Below, piece by piece: positions 28,543-38,487 of a DNA stretch of 64,000 bases. The number at the start of each line of letters is the position of its first letter. Positions within the stretch are counted from its first letter, which is position 1. Source of the DNA: Thermodesulfobacteriota bacterium. GTDB lineage: Bacteria > Desulfobacterota > DSM-4660 > Desulfatiglandales > Desulfatiglandaceae. Below the pieces are notes generated by a model that did not search any database, was not told where the DNA came from, and saw only the letters and a list, made by a program, of their open reading frames with translations. The position numbers and the translations under genes are program-made. The stretch is from the NCBI GenBank assembly GCA_028278625.1, contig JANQDY010000233.1, positions 1-64,000 on the forward strand, read 5' to 3'.

Positions 28543-29748
28543 TTACGGCTTGATATAGGTCCAATCGGTCAAGACCTTGAACCGCATGTTTTCCACGTCC
28601 CCTTGGGTCATGCGCGCATAACCCGGGGTATCGTGGGATTCGGGCGAATAGGAGACGGGACCCATCAGCCCCTTGGGGTCAAAGTCTTTGATGCTCTCCA
28701 TGGCTTTGACCAGACCGTCCCTTGTGAGATTCCTCCCCGCCTTTTTGAGCCCCTCGGCAAAGATCATGGCATTTATCCAGCCGTAGACATAGTAGGGGTG
28801 TATCTTCTGACCGGCAGGCATCCACTTATCGCCGAAGTACTTTTTGGCGGCCGCCACCAGCTGCTTCATACCGGGGACATCTTCACCCGGCATGGCGAAA
28901 ATGTTCACCACCAGCATGTTGGCGCCGATGGGTCCGGAGAGTTTCAAAATGGGGACAAATCCCAAGGTGTTGCTGGCGATGAAGGTGGATTTAAACTTCA
29001 GTTTGGCCGCGGTCTGGAGAAAGACCGCACCGGCCTTGATGGCGGACGCCACAATCACCACATCGGGCTTGGCCTTCATCATGTTGATGACCTGGGACTT
29101 GAATTCCACCGCATTGTACTTGTAGGTTTGCACCGTAAATTCGGGCAGGTTGTATTTCTTCTTGGCGATCTCAAGGCCCCTTATGTGGTCTTTGCCCCAG
29201 TCATCATCCTGACAGAAAATGCCGATCTTGGGATTTTTGATCTTAAGGGTGTTCAGGACATAATCCACGATGAAAAGAGACTGGTCCACATAATTGGTCC
29301 CGGCCGCGAAAACGTATTTTTTCAGCGGATCGTAAATGGAGGTGGACAGAGAGCATGCGGGCGCAATGGGGATCTTCTCCTTTTGGGCAAGGGGAATCAT
29401 GGCCATGGTGGGCGCGGTGCCCCAGGGAGAGACAAAAGCGAATACGCCATCCTTTGCCAAAAGCTTTTTGGCCGCAGCAACGGCCCGGGCCGGTGAATAA
29501 GCACAGTCTTCCACGATGACCGTCACCTTGCGTCCATGAATGCCCCCGGCTTCATTGATTTCCTTGAAATAGGAGACAATGGCATCGGCCATGCCCACCC
29601 CTCCGATGGCCGTGGGACCGGTGAGGTCGCTCACCACGCCGATCTTTATTTCGGTATCGGTGACACCATCCTGCGCCATGACAACCCCTGCCGAAATCAG
29701 CAGGCACAGGAACAACGTAACGGTGAGACATAATCTTCTCGTCTTCAT
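28543..29748 (-). CDS. Periplasmic substrate-binding protein of the LIV transporter
   Basis: 401 aa. Signal peptide MKTRRLCLTVTLFLCLLIS followed by a VMAQ cleavage-like site. The mature part begins TDTEIKIGVVSDLTGPTA, typical of Leu/Ile/Val-binding family proteins. A strong AGGAGGG precedes the ATG. Located between the acyl-CoA synthetase and livH. The ligand is not readable from sequence; the adjacent acyl-CoA synthetase suggests a carboxylic acid rather than an amino acid. Confidence 0.92.
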   Translation of the reverse strand: MKTRRLCLTVTLFLCLLISAGVVMAQDGVTDTEIKIGVVSDLTGPTAIGGVGMADAIVSYFKEINEAGGIHGRKVTVIVEDCAYSPARAVAAAKKLLAKDGVFAFVSPWGTAPTMAMIPLAQKEKIPIAPACSLSTSIYDPLKKYVFAAGTNYVDQSLFIVDYVLNTLKIKNPKIGIFCQDDDWGKDHIRGLEIAKKKYNLPEFTVQTYKYNAVEFKSQVINMMKAKPDVVIVASAIKAGAVFLQTAAKLKFKSTFIASNTLGFVPILKLSGPIGANMLVVNIFAMPGEDVPGMKQLVAAAKKYFGDKWMPAGQKIHPYYVYGWINAMIFAEGLKKAGRNLTRDGLVKAMESIKDFDPKGLMGPVSYSPESHDTPGYARMTQGDVENMRFKVLTDWTYIKP

Positions 29749-29811
29749 TTTTCCCCTCCTTTTTGGTGTTTGGTTTTTCCCATATTCATATTCGCGGCAG
29801 GCCGCCCGCCT

Positions 29812-31644
29812 TCAGGACTTCCGCCGCAAATACATCCCGTCGATCACATCTTTGAACTGCTCTAGAACCGCCTGCCTGCGCACTTTCATGGTGGCGGTGA
29901 GTTCATCGTCGTCGTGGTCCAGTTCCTTGTCCAGCAGTGTGAACCGCTTGATGGTCTCCACCTGGGCGAATTCACGGTTGCATGCGTCCACCTCCCTTTT
30001 CACCAACTCCCGGACTTCTTCCCGTTGCGAGAGACTTTTAAAGGTGGTGAAAGTAAGGCCCCTGTCCGTGGCCCACTTGGCAACGGTCTCCATTTCCACC
30101 TGGATCAGGGCGGTCAGATAGGGCCGGGCATCACCGATCACGACGGCCTCATTGATATAGGGGCTCACCTTAAGGCGATTCTCCATCTCCGACGGGGCGA
30201 TGTTCTTACCGCCGCTGGTAACGAGAATGTCTTTCTTCCGGTCGGTGATGTAGAGCCTCCCGTCCCCGTCATGGGCCCCCACATCACCGGTGTGCAGCCA
30301 GCCGTCGGTCACGGTGCCGCGGGTGGCGGCCTCATCCTTGTAATAACCGGCGAACAGGGTGTCACCCCGTAACAAAATCTCGCCATCTCGGGCCAGTCGG
30401 CATTCGATCCCGGGCAGAGGCATGCCCACCGAGCCAATATGCGTGTCATCCCCGGGCTGGTAGTGGCTCACACCCGTGACTTCGGTCTGGCCGTAAACCT
30501 GGGCGACATTGAGGCCCAGTATCCTGAAGAATTTCAGCACCTCAGGCGAGATGGGCGCCGCTCCGGAGAGCGCCAGACGAACCCGCATGAGCCCCAGCTT
30601 GTCCAGGATCGTGCGGTAGAGGAACCAGTGGCCCAGAGTCTTAAGGAGCGGGTCCAGGGCTCCGGGCTTGCCGGTTATCTCCCGGTTGAGCACCTTTTCG
30701 CCAATGGACATCCAGAACCTGAACATGTACCGTTTCAGCGCCGATGCATCCTTATTATTGATAATAATACCGGCCTGCATCTTCTCCCAGATGCGGGGGA
30801 CGCCCACAAAGATGGTGGGCGATATTTCGTAGAGGCTCTCATTCACCGTGGCCACACTCTCGGTAAAGTTGGCCGTATATGCGAAATAAAGACCCAGCAC
30901 CAAGGTCATGAGCCGTTCGGCCACATGGCAAAGCGGCAGATAGGAAACGATCTGATCGTCCCGGTTCATGGGAAGGATCTGTCCAAACTTTTGGCTGATG
31001 CTGACGAGATTTTCATGGGTCAGCATGGCCCCTTTGGGAGGACCGGTGGTACCCGATGTGTAGACCATCAAAGCCACGTTCTCGTGACGGGTGGTCATCA
31101 CCAGGTCTTGGTAACGGGTCGGGTTCAGACGGCTGGACTGAACGCCCAGCGCTAGGACCTCCCGGTAGGAGATAATCATGGGATCGGAATAGTTGCGCAG
31201 CCCTTTCATGTCAATGACAACGATCTTTTCAAGCTTCGGTAGCTGTCCCCGAACCTCCAAAATCTTGTCCGCCTGTTCCTGGTCCCTGGCCACGGCGATC
31301 ACCGCGTCCGAATGCCCCATGACGTAGGCCACCTGTTTGGAAGGGTTGGTGGCATACACCCCAACCCCGACCGCCCCCAGCGCCTGAGCCGCCAGATCGG
31401 CGTAGATCCATTCCCGGCAATTGTCTCCGATGATGGCCAGGCGGTCTCCGGGTTTAAGGCCCAATCCCTCAAGCCCCAGACAGAAATGCATCACCTGTTC
31501 CTGATACTCCCGCCATGTGACTTCCTCCCATATACCATAATTCTTTTCCCGCAGGCCGATGCGATCCGCCTGTTCCCTGGCGTTCCGGGCCAGGAGACCG
31601 GGAAGGGTTTGCGGGAAATCGGTTTCAGTCTGCTTTTTATGCAT
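29812..31644 (-). CDS. Long-chain-type acyl-CoA synthetase (AMP-forming)
   Basis: 610 aa, ANL superfamily. The phosphate-binding loop is YTSGTTGPPKGAML; QVYGQTEVTG and the DGWLHTGDVG core motif follow, and TSGGKNIAPSEMEN is the hinge region. It activates a fatty or aromatic acid to the CoA thioester with ATP to AMP + PPi. It is embedded between livG and the binding-protein gene, so import and activation of the acid are coupled genetically. Confidence 0.92.
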   Translation of the reverse strand: MHKKQTETDFPQTLPGLLARNAREQADRIGLREKNYGIWEEVTWREYQEQVMHFCLGLEGLGLKPGDRLAIIGDNCREWIYADLAAQALGAVGVGVYATNPSKQVAYVMGHSDAVIAVARDQEQADKILEVRGQLPKLEKIVVIDMKGLRNYSDPMIISYREVLALGVQSSRLNPTRYQDLVMTTRHENVALMVYTSGTTGPPKGAMLTHENLVSISQKFGQILPMNRDDQIVSYLPLCHVAERLMTLVLGLYFAYTANFTESVATVNESLYEISPTIFVGVPRIWEKMQAGIIINNKDASALKRYMFRFWMSIGEKVLNREITGKPGALDPLLKTLGHWFLYRTILDKLGLMRVRLALSGAAPISPEVLKFFRILGLNVAQVYGQTEVTGVSHYQPGDDTHIGSVGMPLPGIECRLARDGEILLRGDTLFAGYYKDEAATRGTVTDGWLHTGDVGAHDGDGRLYITDRKKDILVTSGGKNIAPSEMENRLKVSPYINEAVVIGDARPYLTALIQVEMETVAKWATDRGLTFTTFKSLSQREEVRELVKREVDACNREFAQVETIKRFTLLDKELDHDDDELTATMKVRRQAVLEQFKDVIDGMYLRRKS

Positions 31645-31694
31645 GGGAGTTCGCCAATGGGATATCTTTTGTTCTTGAATGCAGTGGGAAACGT

Positions 31695-32471
31695 CTAATT
31701 CTCGGCTTCACCCAGATACGCTTTGATCACTTCCGGATTGGCAGCCACCTCTTTGGGGGATCCCTGAGCGATCTTCTTCCCAAAATTGATGACCGATACG
31801 GTATGGGAAATGTCCATTACCACCCCCATGTCATGTTCAACCATCAAAATGGTCACACCCAGTTCTTCGTTGATATCCAGAATAAACCGGGCCATGTCCT
31901 CGGTCTCCTCTGAGTTCATGCCTGAAACCGGTTCATCCAAAAGCAGCAACGTGGGTTCGGCGGCAAGGGCTCGTCCCAACTCAACCCGGCGCTGCACGCC
32001 GAAGGGCAAAGAACCGACAATGCTTTTTCTAACAGACTCCATCTCCAAGAAATCGATGATCTTCTCCACAGCCCGTCGGTTTACCAGTTCCTCCCCTTTG
32101 GCCCTGCCCAAAAAAAATCCTCCCCGCAACACCCCTGCACCCAGGAATCGGTTGCGACCCAGAAGCAGGTTCTCCAGCACGGTCATGTTCTTGAAGAGCG
32201 CCAGATTCTGAAAGGTACGGGCAATGCCGCGGCGCGCAATCCTGTGCGGTTTCAAACCGGTTATCTCTTTGCCATCTAAAACGACGCTCCCCCCAAAGGG
32301 TTTGTATATGCCGTTAATGCAGTTGAAAACCGTGCTTTTGCCAGCGCCATTGGGACCGATCAAGGCCGAGATTTTGCTCCGGGGCACGAGAAGATCCAGG
32401 TCGGAAACCGCCACCACCCCTCCAAAACGCATGGTGACCCCTTCAAGACTTAGAGAATTGTCGCTTCTCAT
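31695..32471 (-). CDS. livG: LIV-type ABC transporter ATPase LivG
   Basis: 258 aa. Walker A GPNGAGKST, signature region LPFGVQRRVELGRAL, Walker B LLLDEPVSGMN. The ATG at 32471 overlaps the livF stop (ATGA); an upstream GTG at 32480 is possible. Cytoplasmic ATPase subunit of the transporter. Confidence 0.94.
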   Translation of the reverse strand: MRSDNSLSLEGVTMRFGGVVAVSDLDLLVPRSKISALIGPNGAGKSTVFNCINGIYKPFGGSVVLDGKEITGLKPHRIARRGIARTFQNLALFKNMTVLENLLLGRNRFLGAGVLRGGFFLGRAKGEELVNRRAVEKIIDFLEMESVRKSIVGSLPFGVQRRVELGRALAAEPTLLLLDEPVSGMNSEETEDMARFILDINEELGVTILMVEHDMGVVMDISHTVSVINFGKKIAQGSPKEVAANPEVIKAYLGEAEN

Positions 32472-33262
32472 GACAGCCACCGTTTTCGTCGTTTGTAATG
32501 CTTCACATCCCGGTAGCTTTTTCTGACCCCTACCTCTGAGAGTCCCAGATAAAACTCCTGTACGTCTTTATTGGTCATCAGCTTGGTACTGGAACCGTCC
32601 AGAACGATCTTTCCGTTTTCCATAATATAGCCATAGGAAGCCACCGTGAGCGCCAGACGGGCGTTCTGTTCCACCAAGAGAATGGAAGTCCCCCGTTCGG
32701 CATTAATCCGCCGGATAATGGAAAAGATCTCTTCGGTGATCAGCGGTGCAAGCCCCAATGAGGGTTCGTCCAGCATGAGCAGCAGGCAACGGGTCATCAA
32801 CCCCCGGCCAATGGCCAGCATCTGCTGTTCTCCACCGCTGAGATAGCCTGCGTCGGTGCCGAGCCTTTCTCTGAGGGGGGGAAAATACGTCAGTACGCTG
32901 TTCAGATCTCTTTTCACACCCAGGAGGTCGCCCCGGCTGTGGGCCCCCACCTTCAGGTTCTCCTGAACCGTCAGGTCGTCGAAAATGCCCCGGCCCTCCG
33001 GCACATGGATCACACCCATGCGGACGATCTGCTGAGGAGGGGTGCGGTCAATGCGTTTGCCGCCAAAGGTGACGCTCCCTTCTGTCAACTTGCCGTCTTC
33101 CAGCTTGAGGATATTGGATATGGATTTGAGCACCGTGCTTTTGCCGGCACCGTTGGAACCTAGAAGGGCGACAATCTCCTTTTCCGGCACCTCAAAGGAT
33201 ATCCCTTTGAGAACCCGGACCACATCCGCGTAGACGATCTCTATGTTGTTGACTGCCAGCAT
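32468..33262 (-). CDS. livF: LIV-type ABC transporter ATPase LivF
   Basis: 264 aa. Walker A GSNGAGKST, signature YLSGGEQQML, Walker B LLLMLDEPSLG. ATG 33262 is preceded by AAGGGTG and starts the conserved fold (MLAVNNIEIVYADV), so the longer frame from 33313 is not used. First gene of the minus-strand operon running to 25111. The C-terminus is extended and basic (RDVKHYKRRKRWLS). Confidence 0.94.
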   Translation of the reverse strand: MLAVNNIEIVYADVVRVLKGISFEVPEKEIVALLGSNGAGKSTVLKSISNILKLEDGKLTEGSVTFGGKRIDRTPPQQIVRMGVIHVPEGRGIFDDLTVQENLKVGAHSRGDLLGVKRDLNSVLTYFPPLRERLGTDAGYLSGGEQQMLAIGRGLMTRCLLLMLDEPSLGLAPLITEEIFSIIRRINAERGTSILLVEQNARLALTVASYGYIMENGKIVLDGSSTKLMTNKDVQEFYLGLSEVGVRKSYRDVKHYKRRKRWLS

Positions 33263-33332
33263 TGATACACCCTTTTTGACGGTAAGGTGAAACCAGATGC
33301 CCGTGGACTTCAAAGGAGGATGTTACTCTGGT

Positions 33333-33362
33333 GTGATAGCTTTTTTGGGATGCCGGCGTCAA
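33333..33362 (-). promoter_or_regulatory. Candidate promoter of the livF operon
   Basis: On the minus strand: TTGACG (33357-33362), 18-base spacer, TATCAC (33333-33338), 70 bases before the livF start. Confidence 0.5.
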
Positions 33363-33398
33363 CAAAAAAAGGAAACATTGTTAAAATGCACGACACAT

Positions 33399-33419
33399 AA
33401 TCGAAACAATGTATCGATT
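33399..33419. promoter_or_regulatory. 21-base dyad, candidate operator of the livF operon
   Basis: AATCGA (33399-33404) and TCGATT (33414-33419) are perfect arms; the centre AACAATGTA contains a second ACA/TGT symmetry, so only the two A flanks break full palindromy. It lies 36 bases upstream of the -35 box. Size and symmetry suit a TetR-family dimer, and the operon encodes one. Confidence 0.55.
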
Positions 33420-33441
33420 TCTCCGAGGCTCACCCTTGTGT

Positions 33442-33810
33442 CTACTCTGATTCAAATTGTGACAACATGACTTTTTCAAATTCCAAATCGGAGAGGGTCA
33501 GAATACGATGATGAAGGTGGCGGAAATGGACCAGGAGTGACAGGGCAAAGGGCGTCAATTGGGAACCGCCGCCCTTGCCGCCCCCAACACTCCGGATCAG
33601 GAGGGGCTGATTAAGCCGTTCCTCTGTTGCCTTGATGCGGCCCCAGATGGCCCGGTAACTCATTTTGAGTTCCTTTGCCGCTCCCTGGATGGAGCCCAGC
33701 CGGTCAATTGCATCCAAAATCCGCAATCTGCCGAGACCGAAAACCACATTTCCGGCGTCGTCCTCGATCCAGACTTTTGAGCGCACATGGAATGGATGGT
33801 TGTCTTTCAT
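33442..33810 (-). CDS. ModE-like molybdate-type regulator (DNA-binding domain only)
   Basis: 122 aa. A winged helix of ModE N-terminal type: GLGRLRILDAIDRLGSIQGA, then KELKMSYRAIWGRIK, and a glycine-rich RSVGGGKGGGSQLT wing. The molybdate-binding MOP domain of full ModE is absent, as in many single-domain family members. The gene is divergent from fdhA, a molybdenum/tungsten enzyme, which fits metal-dependent control. ATG 33810 is preferred; a TTG at 33876 would extend it by 22 residues. Confidence 0.85.
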   Translation of the reverse strand: MKDNHPFHVRSKVWIEDDAGNVVFGLGRLRILDAIDRLGSIQGAAKELKMSYRAIWGRIKATEERLNQPLLIRSVGGGKGGGSQLTPFALSLLVHFRHLHHRILTLSDLEFEKVMLSQFESE

Positions 33811-34124
33811 GGGTATTTTTCTTAGCACATCCCATAAATGCCCACAACCAGAAAAACCAACATTCACGGGAATCAAAATCCTTCCGTTTTAATTATGTCT
33901 TTCTTGACATATTAATAAGAGCATGATAACTATCCTCTGCCGAATAAGCTTCCCATGTCTCATGGTGTAAGCATGGCATTATTTAGAAGGGCTGCAATAT
34001 TCCAAGCACCCTTATCCAGCTACAAAGAGTTGAGCCAGCCATAACCTATGCCAATAAAGACATAAGAATGTCCAACGGCACAGATGATTTTGAACGGTTT
34101 AATTCCTATGAGGAGACAATTTCC
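33811..34124. other. Intergenic region between the ModE-like gene and fdhA
   Basis: 314 bases. A perfect TTGACA (33904-33909) is followed at 17 bases by a poor -10 (TAACTA), so a promoter for fdhA is only weakly supported. No canonical ModE palindrome was seen. An in-frame ATG at 34068 could extend fdhA, but the ribosome-binding site favours 34125. Confidence 0.35.
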
Positions 34125-36200
34125 ATGAATTACGATTTCATCAAAACCACGTGCCCCTTTTGCGGTTGCGGCTGCCAGATGTTTTTGGAGGTGATGGACG
34201 GAAAACTCGTACGCACGGTGCCGGTCAAAGGGGCGCCCATGAACGAGGGGAGGCTCTGCATTAAGGGATGGAGCGCCCATCAGTTTGTTCAAAGCCCCGA
34301 CCGGCTCACCGCACCACTGGTTCGAAAAAACGGCATACTAACGGAAACGTCTTGGGAAGAAGCCATGGAGACGGTTGTATCGGAATTGTCCACCATTGCC
34401 CGCGAACACGGTGGCGACGGTCTGGCCTTTTTGAGTTCAGCCCGGTGCAGCAACGAGGAAAACTACCTCCTACAAAAAGTCACGAGAGCCGGTTTCGGCA
34501 CCAATAACGTGGATCACTGCGCAAGGCTCTGACATGCCCCCACTGTGGCAGGTCTTGCCGCGGCATTCGGCAGTGGTGCCATGACCAATTCCATCCCGGA
34601 GATTCAGGATGCGGACTGCGTCTTTATTACCGGCTCAAACACCACCGAGGCACACCCTCTGATCGCCCATCGGGTCTTTCGCGCCAAAGAGAAAGGGGCC
34701 AAGCTGATTGTGGTGGATCCGCGAAAAACACAGATCGCGCAGAACGCGGACATCCACGTGAGGCTCCGGTACGGAACCGATGTGGTATTCTTAAACGGCC
34801 TGATGAATGAGATCATCAGGAACGGCTGGCATAATCAAGCATTTATTGACGAACGGACGGAAAACTTTGAGGCGTGCAGAAAGGCTGTTCTACGATATCC
34901 CGTTGAAAAGGCCTTTGAGATCTGTGGCGTGCCGGTGGAGATCATAAAAGAGGTGGCATGGCTCTATGCCACTTCCCCGGTCTCCACCATTTTGTATACC
35001 CTTGGGATTACAGAGCATTCCCATGGTGTGGACAATGTGAAATCCCTGGCCAATCTGGCATTGCTGACAGGGCACATCGGTAAACGGTCCAGCGGCGTCA
35101 ATCCCTTAAGAGGGCAGAACAATGTCCAGGGAGCCTGTGACATGGGGGCATTGCCCAACGTGTATCCGGGATACCAGGTGGTGACGGATCTCACCAACCG
35201 GGAAAAGTTTCAAAAGGCCTGGGGGGCCAAGCTCTCATCGGAAATCGGCAAAATGATCCCTGAAATGATGGATGGCCTGATCGATGGCTCCATCAAAGGC
35301 ATGTATATTTTCGGCGAAAATTCAGTGGAAAGCGATCCCAATATTCACCATGTGAGAAAGGCGCTCAACTCCGCGCAATTTCTCGTGGTTCAGGACATCT
35401 TTCTGACCCAAACGGCTCAGTTGGCCCATGTGGTGTTGCCGGGAGCCGCGTGGGCGGAAGTGGAAGGAACCTATACCAACACGGAACGGAAGGTGCAAAG
35501 AATCCGGAAAGCCCTGGAACCTCCCGGCCAGGCCAGACCCAACTGGCAAATCCTTTCGGAAATCGGTCGCAGGCTTGGCCTTTCGGGCATGGACTATCCA
35601 TCGGCGAAGGCCGTATTTGAGGAAATGACCAGCCTGACCCCCAGCTTTTCAGGGATTACCTATGATCGGATCGAGAAAACCGACATTCAGTGGCCATGTC
35701 CCTCACCGGACCATCCCGGGACTCCTTTTCTTCACAAGGGCGCTTTTGCCAGGGGCAAAGGCCTGTTCCACGCCATTGACTATCGCCCTTCCGAGGAACT
35801 TCCGGATTCGGATTATCCCTTTATTCTGACCACCGGCAGGCGCTACGCACACTACCATACCAGGACCATGACAGGCCGGTGTGAATCCCTTGATCGTGAG
35901 TTTCCGGGTCCCATGGCACAAATCCATTACAGGGACGCGGAAGAAATGGGGGTATCGGACGGTGCGTCGATTCAGGTGACCTCCCGCAGAGGGCGGGTGG
36001 TCACGCCCGTGAGCATCGGTGATATCGTGCCCCAGGGGTCCATCTTCATGGACTTCCATTTTGAGGAAGCCAATCCGAACTGGCTGTTGGGGACTTTTCT
36101 GGATCCGGTGTCCAAAACGCCTGACTACAAGGTTTGCGCGGTCAAACTGGAACCACTGGCTGCTTCAAAAGACCCAAGAAGGGATTCGCGACCGGGTTAG
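34125..36200 (+). CDS. fdhA: Selenocysteine formate dehydrogenase catalytic subunit
   Basis: 691 aa when the TGA at 34530-34532 is read as selenocysteine 136 (NVDHCARL-Sec-HAPTVAG), the metal-ligand position of molybdenum/tungsten formate dehydrogenases. An N-terminal 4Fe-4S motif TCPFCGCGC (about 10) and RGQNNVQGACDMG are present, and the C-terminal pterin-binding domain starts FILTTGRRYAHYHT. It is close to the length of the single-subunit FDH-H type. It oxidises formate or reduces CO2, the first step of the methyl branch of the Wood-Ljungdahl pathway. No signal peptide, so cytoplasmic. GAGGAG lies about ten bases before ATG 34125. No beta subunit gene is adjacent. Confidence 0.95.
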
Positions 36201-36243
36201 ACGGTGCGTTTTAGGGAATTTTTTGTTGCATTATATATCGATA

Positions 36244-36257
36244 TTGACATATATCAA
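36244..36257. promoter_or_regulatory. FNR/CRP-type box
   Basis: TTGAC-ATAT-ATCAA matches the FNR consensus TTGAT-N4-ATCAA at nine of ten positions and is part of a longer dyad TATTGA-N6-TCAATA. It lies in an A+T-rich gap between fdhA and the gene at 36360, about 100 bases before that start. Confidence 0.45.
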
Positions 36258-36359
36258 TACCGACACATGGTTCACCAAATCACCAAATGGAAAAATTGCG
36301 GCGAAACGGCCGGCAGGTGCCGGAACACATCTCTTAAAAAACGGACGGACAGCAAAACA

Positions 36360-37085
36360 ATGCATTACAGCGTTGCAACCAAGACGGAATTTGAATATCA
36401 GGATGATGTTTACGGCTTTAACCAGCTTCTGGAGCGTATGGCTTCAGTCAGCCGTTTGGATGAAACCGTTCTGGGGGAACTTATGGATCTCCTTGAAAAA
36501 ACCTGTCTCTACGAGAGCCGATTATTCTGGTTGTCCCTTGCGCGAGTTAACGAACTGGCCATCGTGTGCGCCGGGAACTACGCGGAGAATTGTGAATATG
36601 GACTTGTGGGGGATCTCCTCGTCAATCCGAGGGAAGTCCTCGTCCACGTGCGGGGACGATCGCAACCCATACTGAAACAGCGCCACACCCCTCTTACGGA
36701 GCAGTTCAGTCACGTGGCCGGCACGCGGTGTGGCGTTATTTCGTGGCTGAAAACCAGAGCGATTGTTGAAAAGAGCGTGCCGGCCATTCTCCCCCATCTT
36801 TTTTCACGCTTAAAAGAATCCGGACTATTTCATAAATTCTATCTTTCATCCATCGAATCACGCCAACAACGCCTGGCGGATCTGTCGGCCTATCTGGCAT
36901 CCCAGGGTTTTGAAAGCCGTCTGGCGTTGGATCGATGGTGTGAAAATGCCGCCCCTGGGGACAGAAATGTTGTTGCATCCAGAATGTGTGGATTCGATTT
37001 TCAGCTCTTTGATCTTCTGGGAGAGGATTTAGAGAAAATGTGTTTGGACGACGGCCATGGGTCTGCTTTTTTGGTATCTTCCTAA
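36360..37085 (+). CDS. Hypothetical protein downstream of fdhA
   Basis: 241 aa from ATG 36360, chosen because sequence before it looks non-coding; in-frame starts at 36204 and 36267 exist. Soluble, helical-looking, with scattered Cys (KTCLYESRLFW, AIVCAGNYAENC, TRCGVISW, RWCENAA) that form no recognisable cluster. No family recognised. It is preceded by an FNR-like box and ends just before an exported HAF-repeat protein. A link to formate metabolism is only positional. Confidence 0.55.
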   Translation: MHYSVATKTEFEYQDDVYGFNQLLERMASVSRLDETVLGELMDLLEKTCLYESRLFWLSLARVNELAIVCAGNYAENCEYGLVGDLLVNPREVLVHVRGRSQPILKQRHTPLTEQFSHVAGTRCGVISWLKTRAIVEKSVPAILPHLFSRLKESGLFHKFYLSSIESRQQRLADLSAYLASQGFESRLALDRWCENAAPGDRNVVASRMCGFDFQLFDLLGEDLEKMCLDDGHGSAFLVSS

Positions 37086-37104
37086 AAACAATGGGGATTT
37101 CGGC

Positions 37105-38487
37105 ATGGGATGTGTTCTGGTAAAAAGACTCCGTATATTCATATTTTCACTTCCCATCATTCTACTTCACATCATTTGTGAAGCGGCACCCCTTCCCAAA
37201 TACGCCATTCTTGATTTGGGGACCCTCGGGGGTAACACCAGCATTGCATACGGGGTCAACGAACAGGGGGCGGTTGCAGGCAAGTCCGACACCACCGACG
37301 GAAACATGACCGCCTTCTACTGGGACCCGGTATCCGGTATTGTTGAAATCGGATGGGGAGAGGCCCTGGGCATAAATGATGCGGGTGAAGTTGTGGGCAA
37401 TATCCATAAGCATACGGATGATGCCTTCATATGGGATGCCGCAGGCGGTCTCTCTTTTTTGAATAAGGGAGATTTTTTGTTTGCCACGGCAAACGGAATT
37501 TCCAATTCCGGAAAAGCCGTCGGATATGCGCGAAAGTTCAATGATATTGACGGCACCAAGGCCATTTTGTGGGATTCACAGGCCGGCACCCTCACGGAAA
37601 TCGGCAGTCTGGAGGATCCCGGTTATGCTTTTGCCATCAACGGTCTTGGAGAAGTGGTTGGTCATTCCGGAAATCCTAGCCGCGCATTCCTGTGGAGCGA
37701 ACCCGGTGGCATGGTGGATCTCGGCACACTCAATGAAGCACCGTGGCAGTATTATGCCAGGGATATCAATGATGGTGGACAGGTAGCGGGTTACCTGAAG
37801 ACCGATAATCGTGAATACAAGGCGTTTATTTGGGATGACAAGACCGGCATGAGATTGCTTCCGGGAGATGGCGAAAGCCTTGCCTTTGCCGTGAACCGGC
37901 ATGGGCACGTGGTGGGAGCCCAGGGGACCATGATTGGGCTCGAGGGAAAAGCGTATCTATGGATGGACGATCAAAGAATCGATTTAAACCATACCCTTCC
38001 ATCCGATTCCGGCTGGGAATTGCGGGAGGCCAGAGATATTTCGGATATGGGGCAGATCTGTGGGACCGGCCGGATTAACGGTGAAATACATGCATTTTTG
38101 TTGACCCCCCTTGTTTCGGCGATTGCGGACATAAAAGCCAATGGCTCCGATGCCCCCATCACCGTTTCCCCGGCTGATCCCGTTTCCATCACCCTGGAAT
38201 TGGATCCTTTTCTGAAACAAGGGGTTAATGCCGACTGGTGGGTTGCCGTCAACACCCCATTTGAACCTCCGGCCGACTGGTACAGCTATGTGTACCCCGT
38301 TGGTTGGTCGCCACGGATTCATCCCTGTGTCCAGATGCCCCTGTTTCACCTGCCGACCTTTGAAATCCTGAACACCACGTTGCCGGTTGGCGGTTACACC
38401 TTCTATTTTGCACTGGATGATCCGGATGGAGAGGCCACCGGTCCCTGGTGGGGCATTGATGCGGTTTACGTAAATGTCCGGAATTAA
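37105..38487 (+). CDS. Exported HAF-repeat protein
   Basis: 460 aa. The N-terminus (KRLRIFIFSLPIILLHIICEAA) is a signal peptide. At least six HAF-type repeats follow, each with an A-[FIY]-x-W-[DS] core followed by a glycine turn: AFYWDPVSG, AFIWDAAGG, AILWDSQAG, AFLWSEPGG, AFIWDDKTG, AYLWMDD. They are linked by INDAGEVVG-like segments, a beta-propeller-like array. A distinct C-terminal domain (about 345-460) starts at IKANGSDAPITVSPADP and resembles an extracellular beta-sandwich module. ATG 37105 gives the signal peptide. Role unknown. The stop overlaps the convergent dnaE2 stop by four bases. Confidence 0.82.
   Translation: MGCVLVKRLRIFIFSLPIILLHIICEAAPLPKYAILDLGTLGGNTSIAYGVNEQGAVAGKSDTTDGNMTAFYWDPVSGIVEIGWGEALGINDAGEVVGNIHKHTDDAFIWDAAGGLSFLNKGDFLFATANGISNSGKAVGYARKFNDIDGTKAILWDSQAGTLTEIGSLEDPGYAFAINGLGEVVGHSGNPSRAFLWSEPGGMVDLGTLNEAPWQYYARDINDGGQVAGYLKTDNREYKAFIWDDKTGMRLLPGDGESLAFAVNRHGHVVGAQGTMIGLEGKAYLWMDDQRIDLNHTLPSDSGWELREARDISDMGQICGTGRINGEIHAFLLTPLVSAIADIKANGSDAPITVSPADPVSITLELDPFLKQGVNADWWVAVNTPFEPPADWYSYVYPVGWSPRIHPCVQMPLFHLPTFEILNTTLPVGGYTFYFALDDPDGEATGPWWGIDAVYVNVRN

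Noticed and set aside
36225..36262. ModE box downstream of fdhA
   Set aside because: The TATATA-rich sequence lacks the paired half-sites of a ModE operator; the FNR-type symmetry explains it better.
37105..38487. HAF-repeat protein as an autotransporter
   Set aside because: No C-terminal beta-barrel is visible; only a signal peptide, repeats and a terminal sandwich-like domain.
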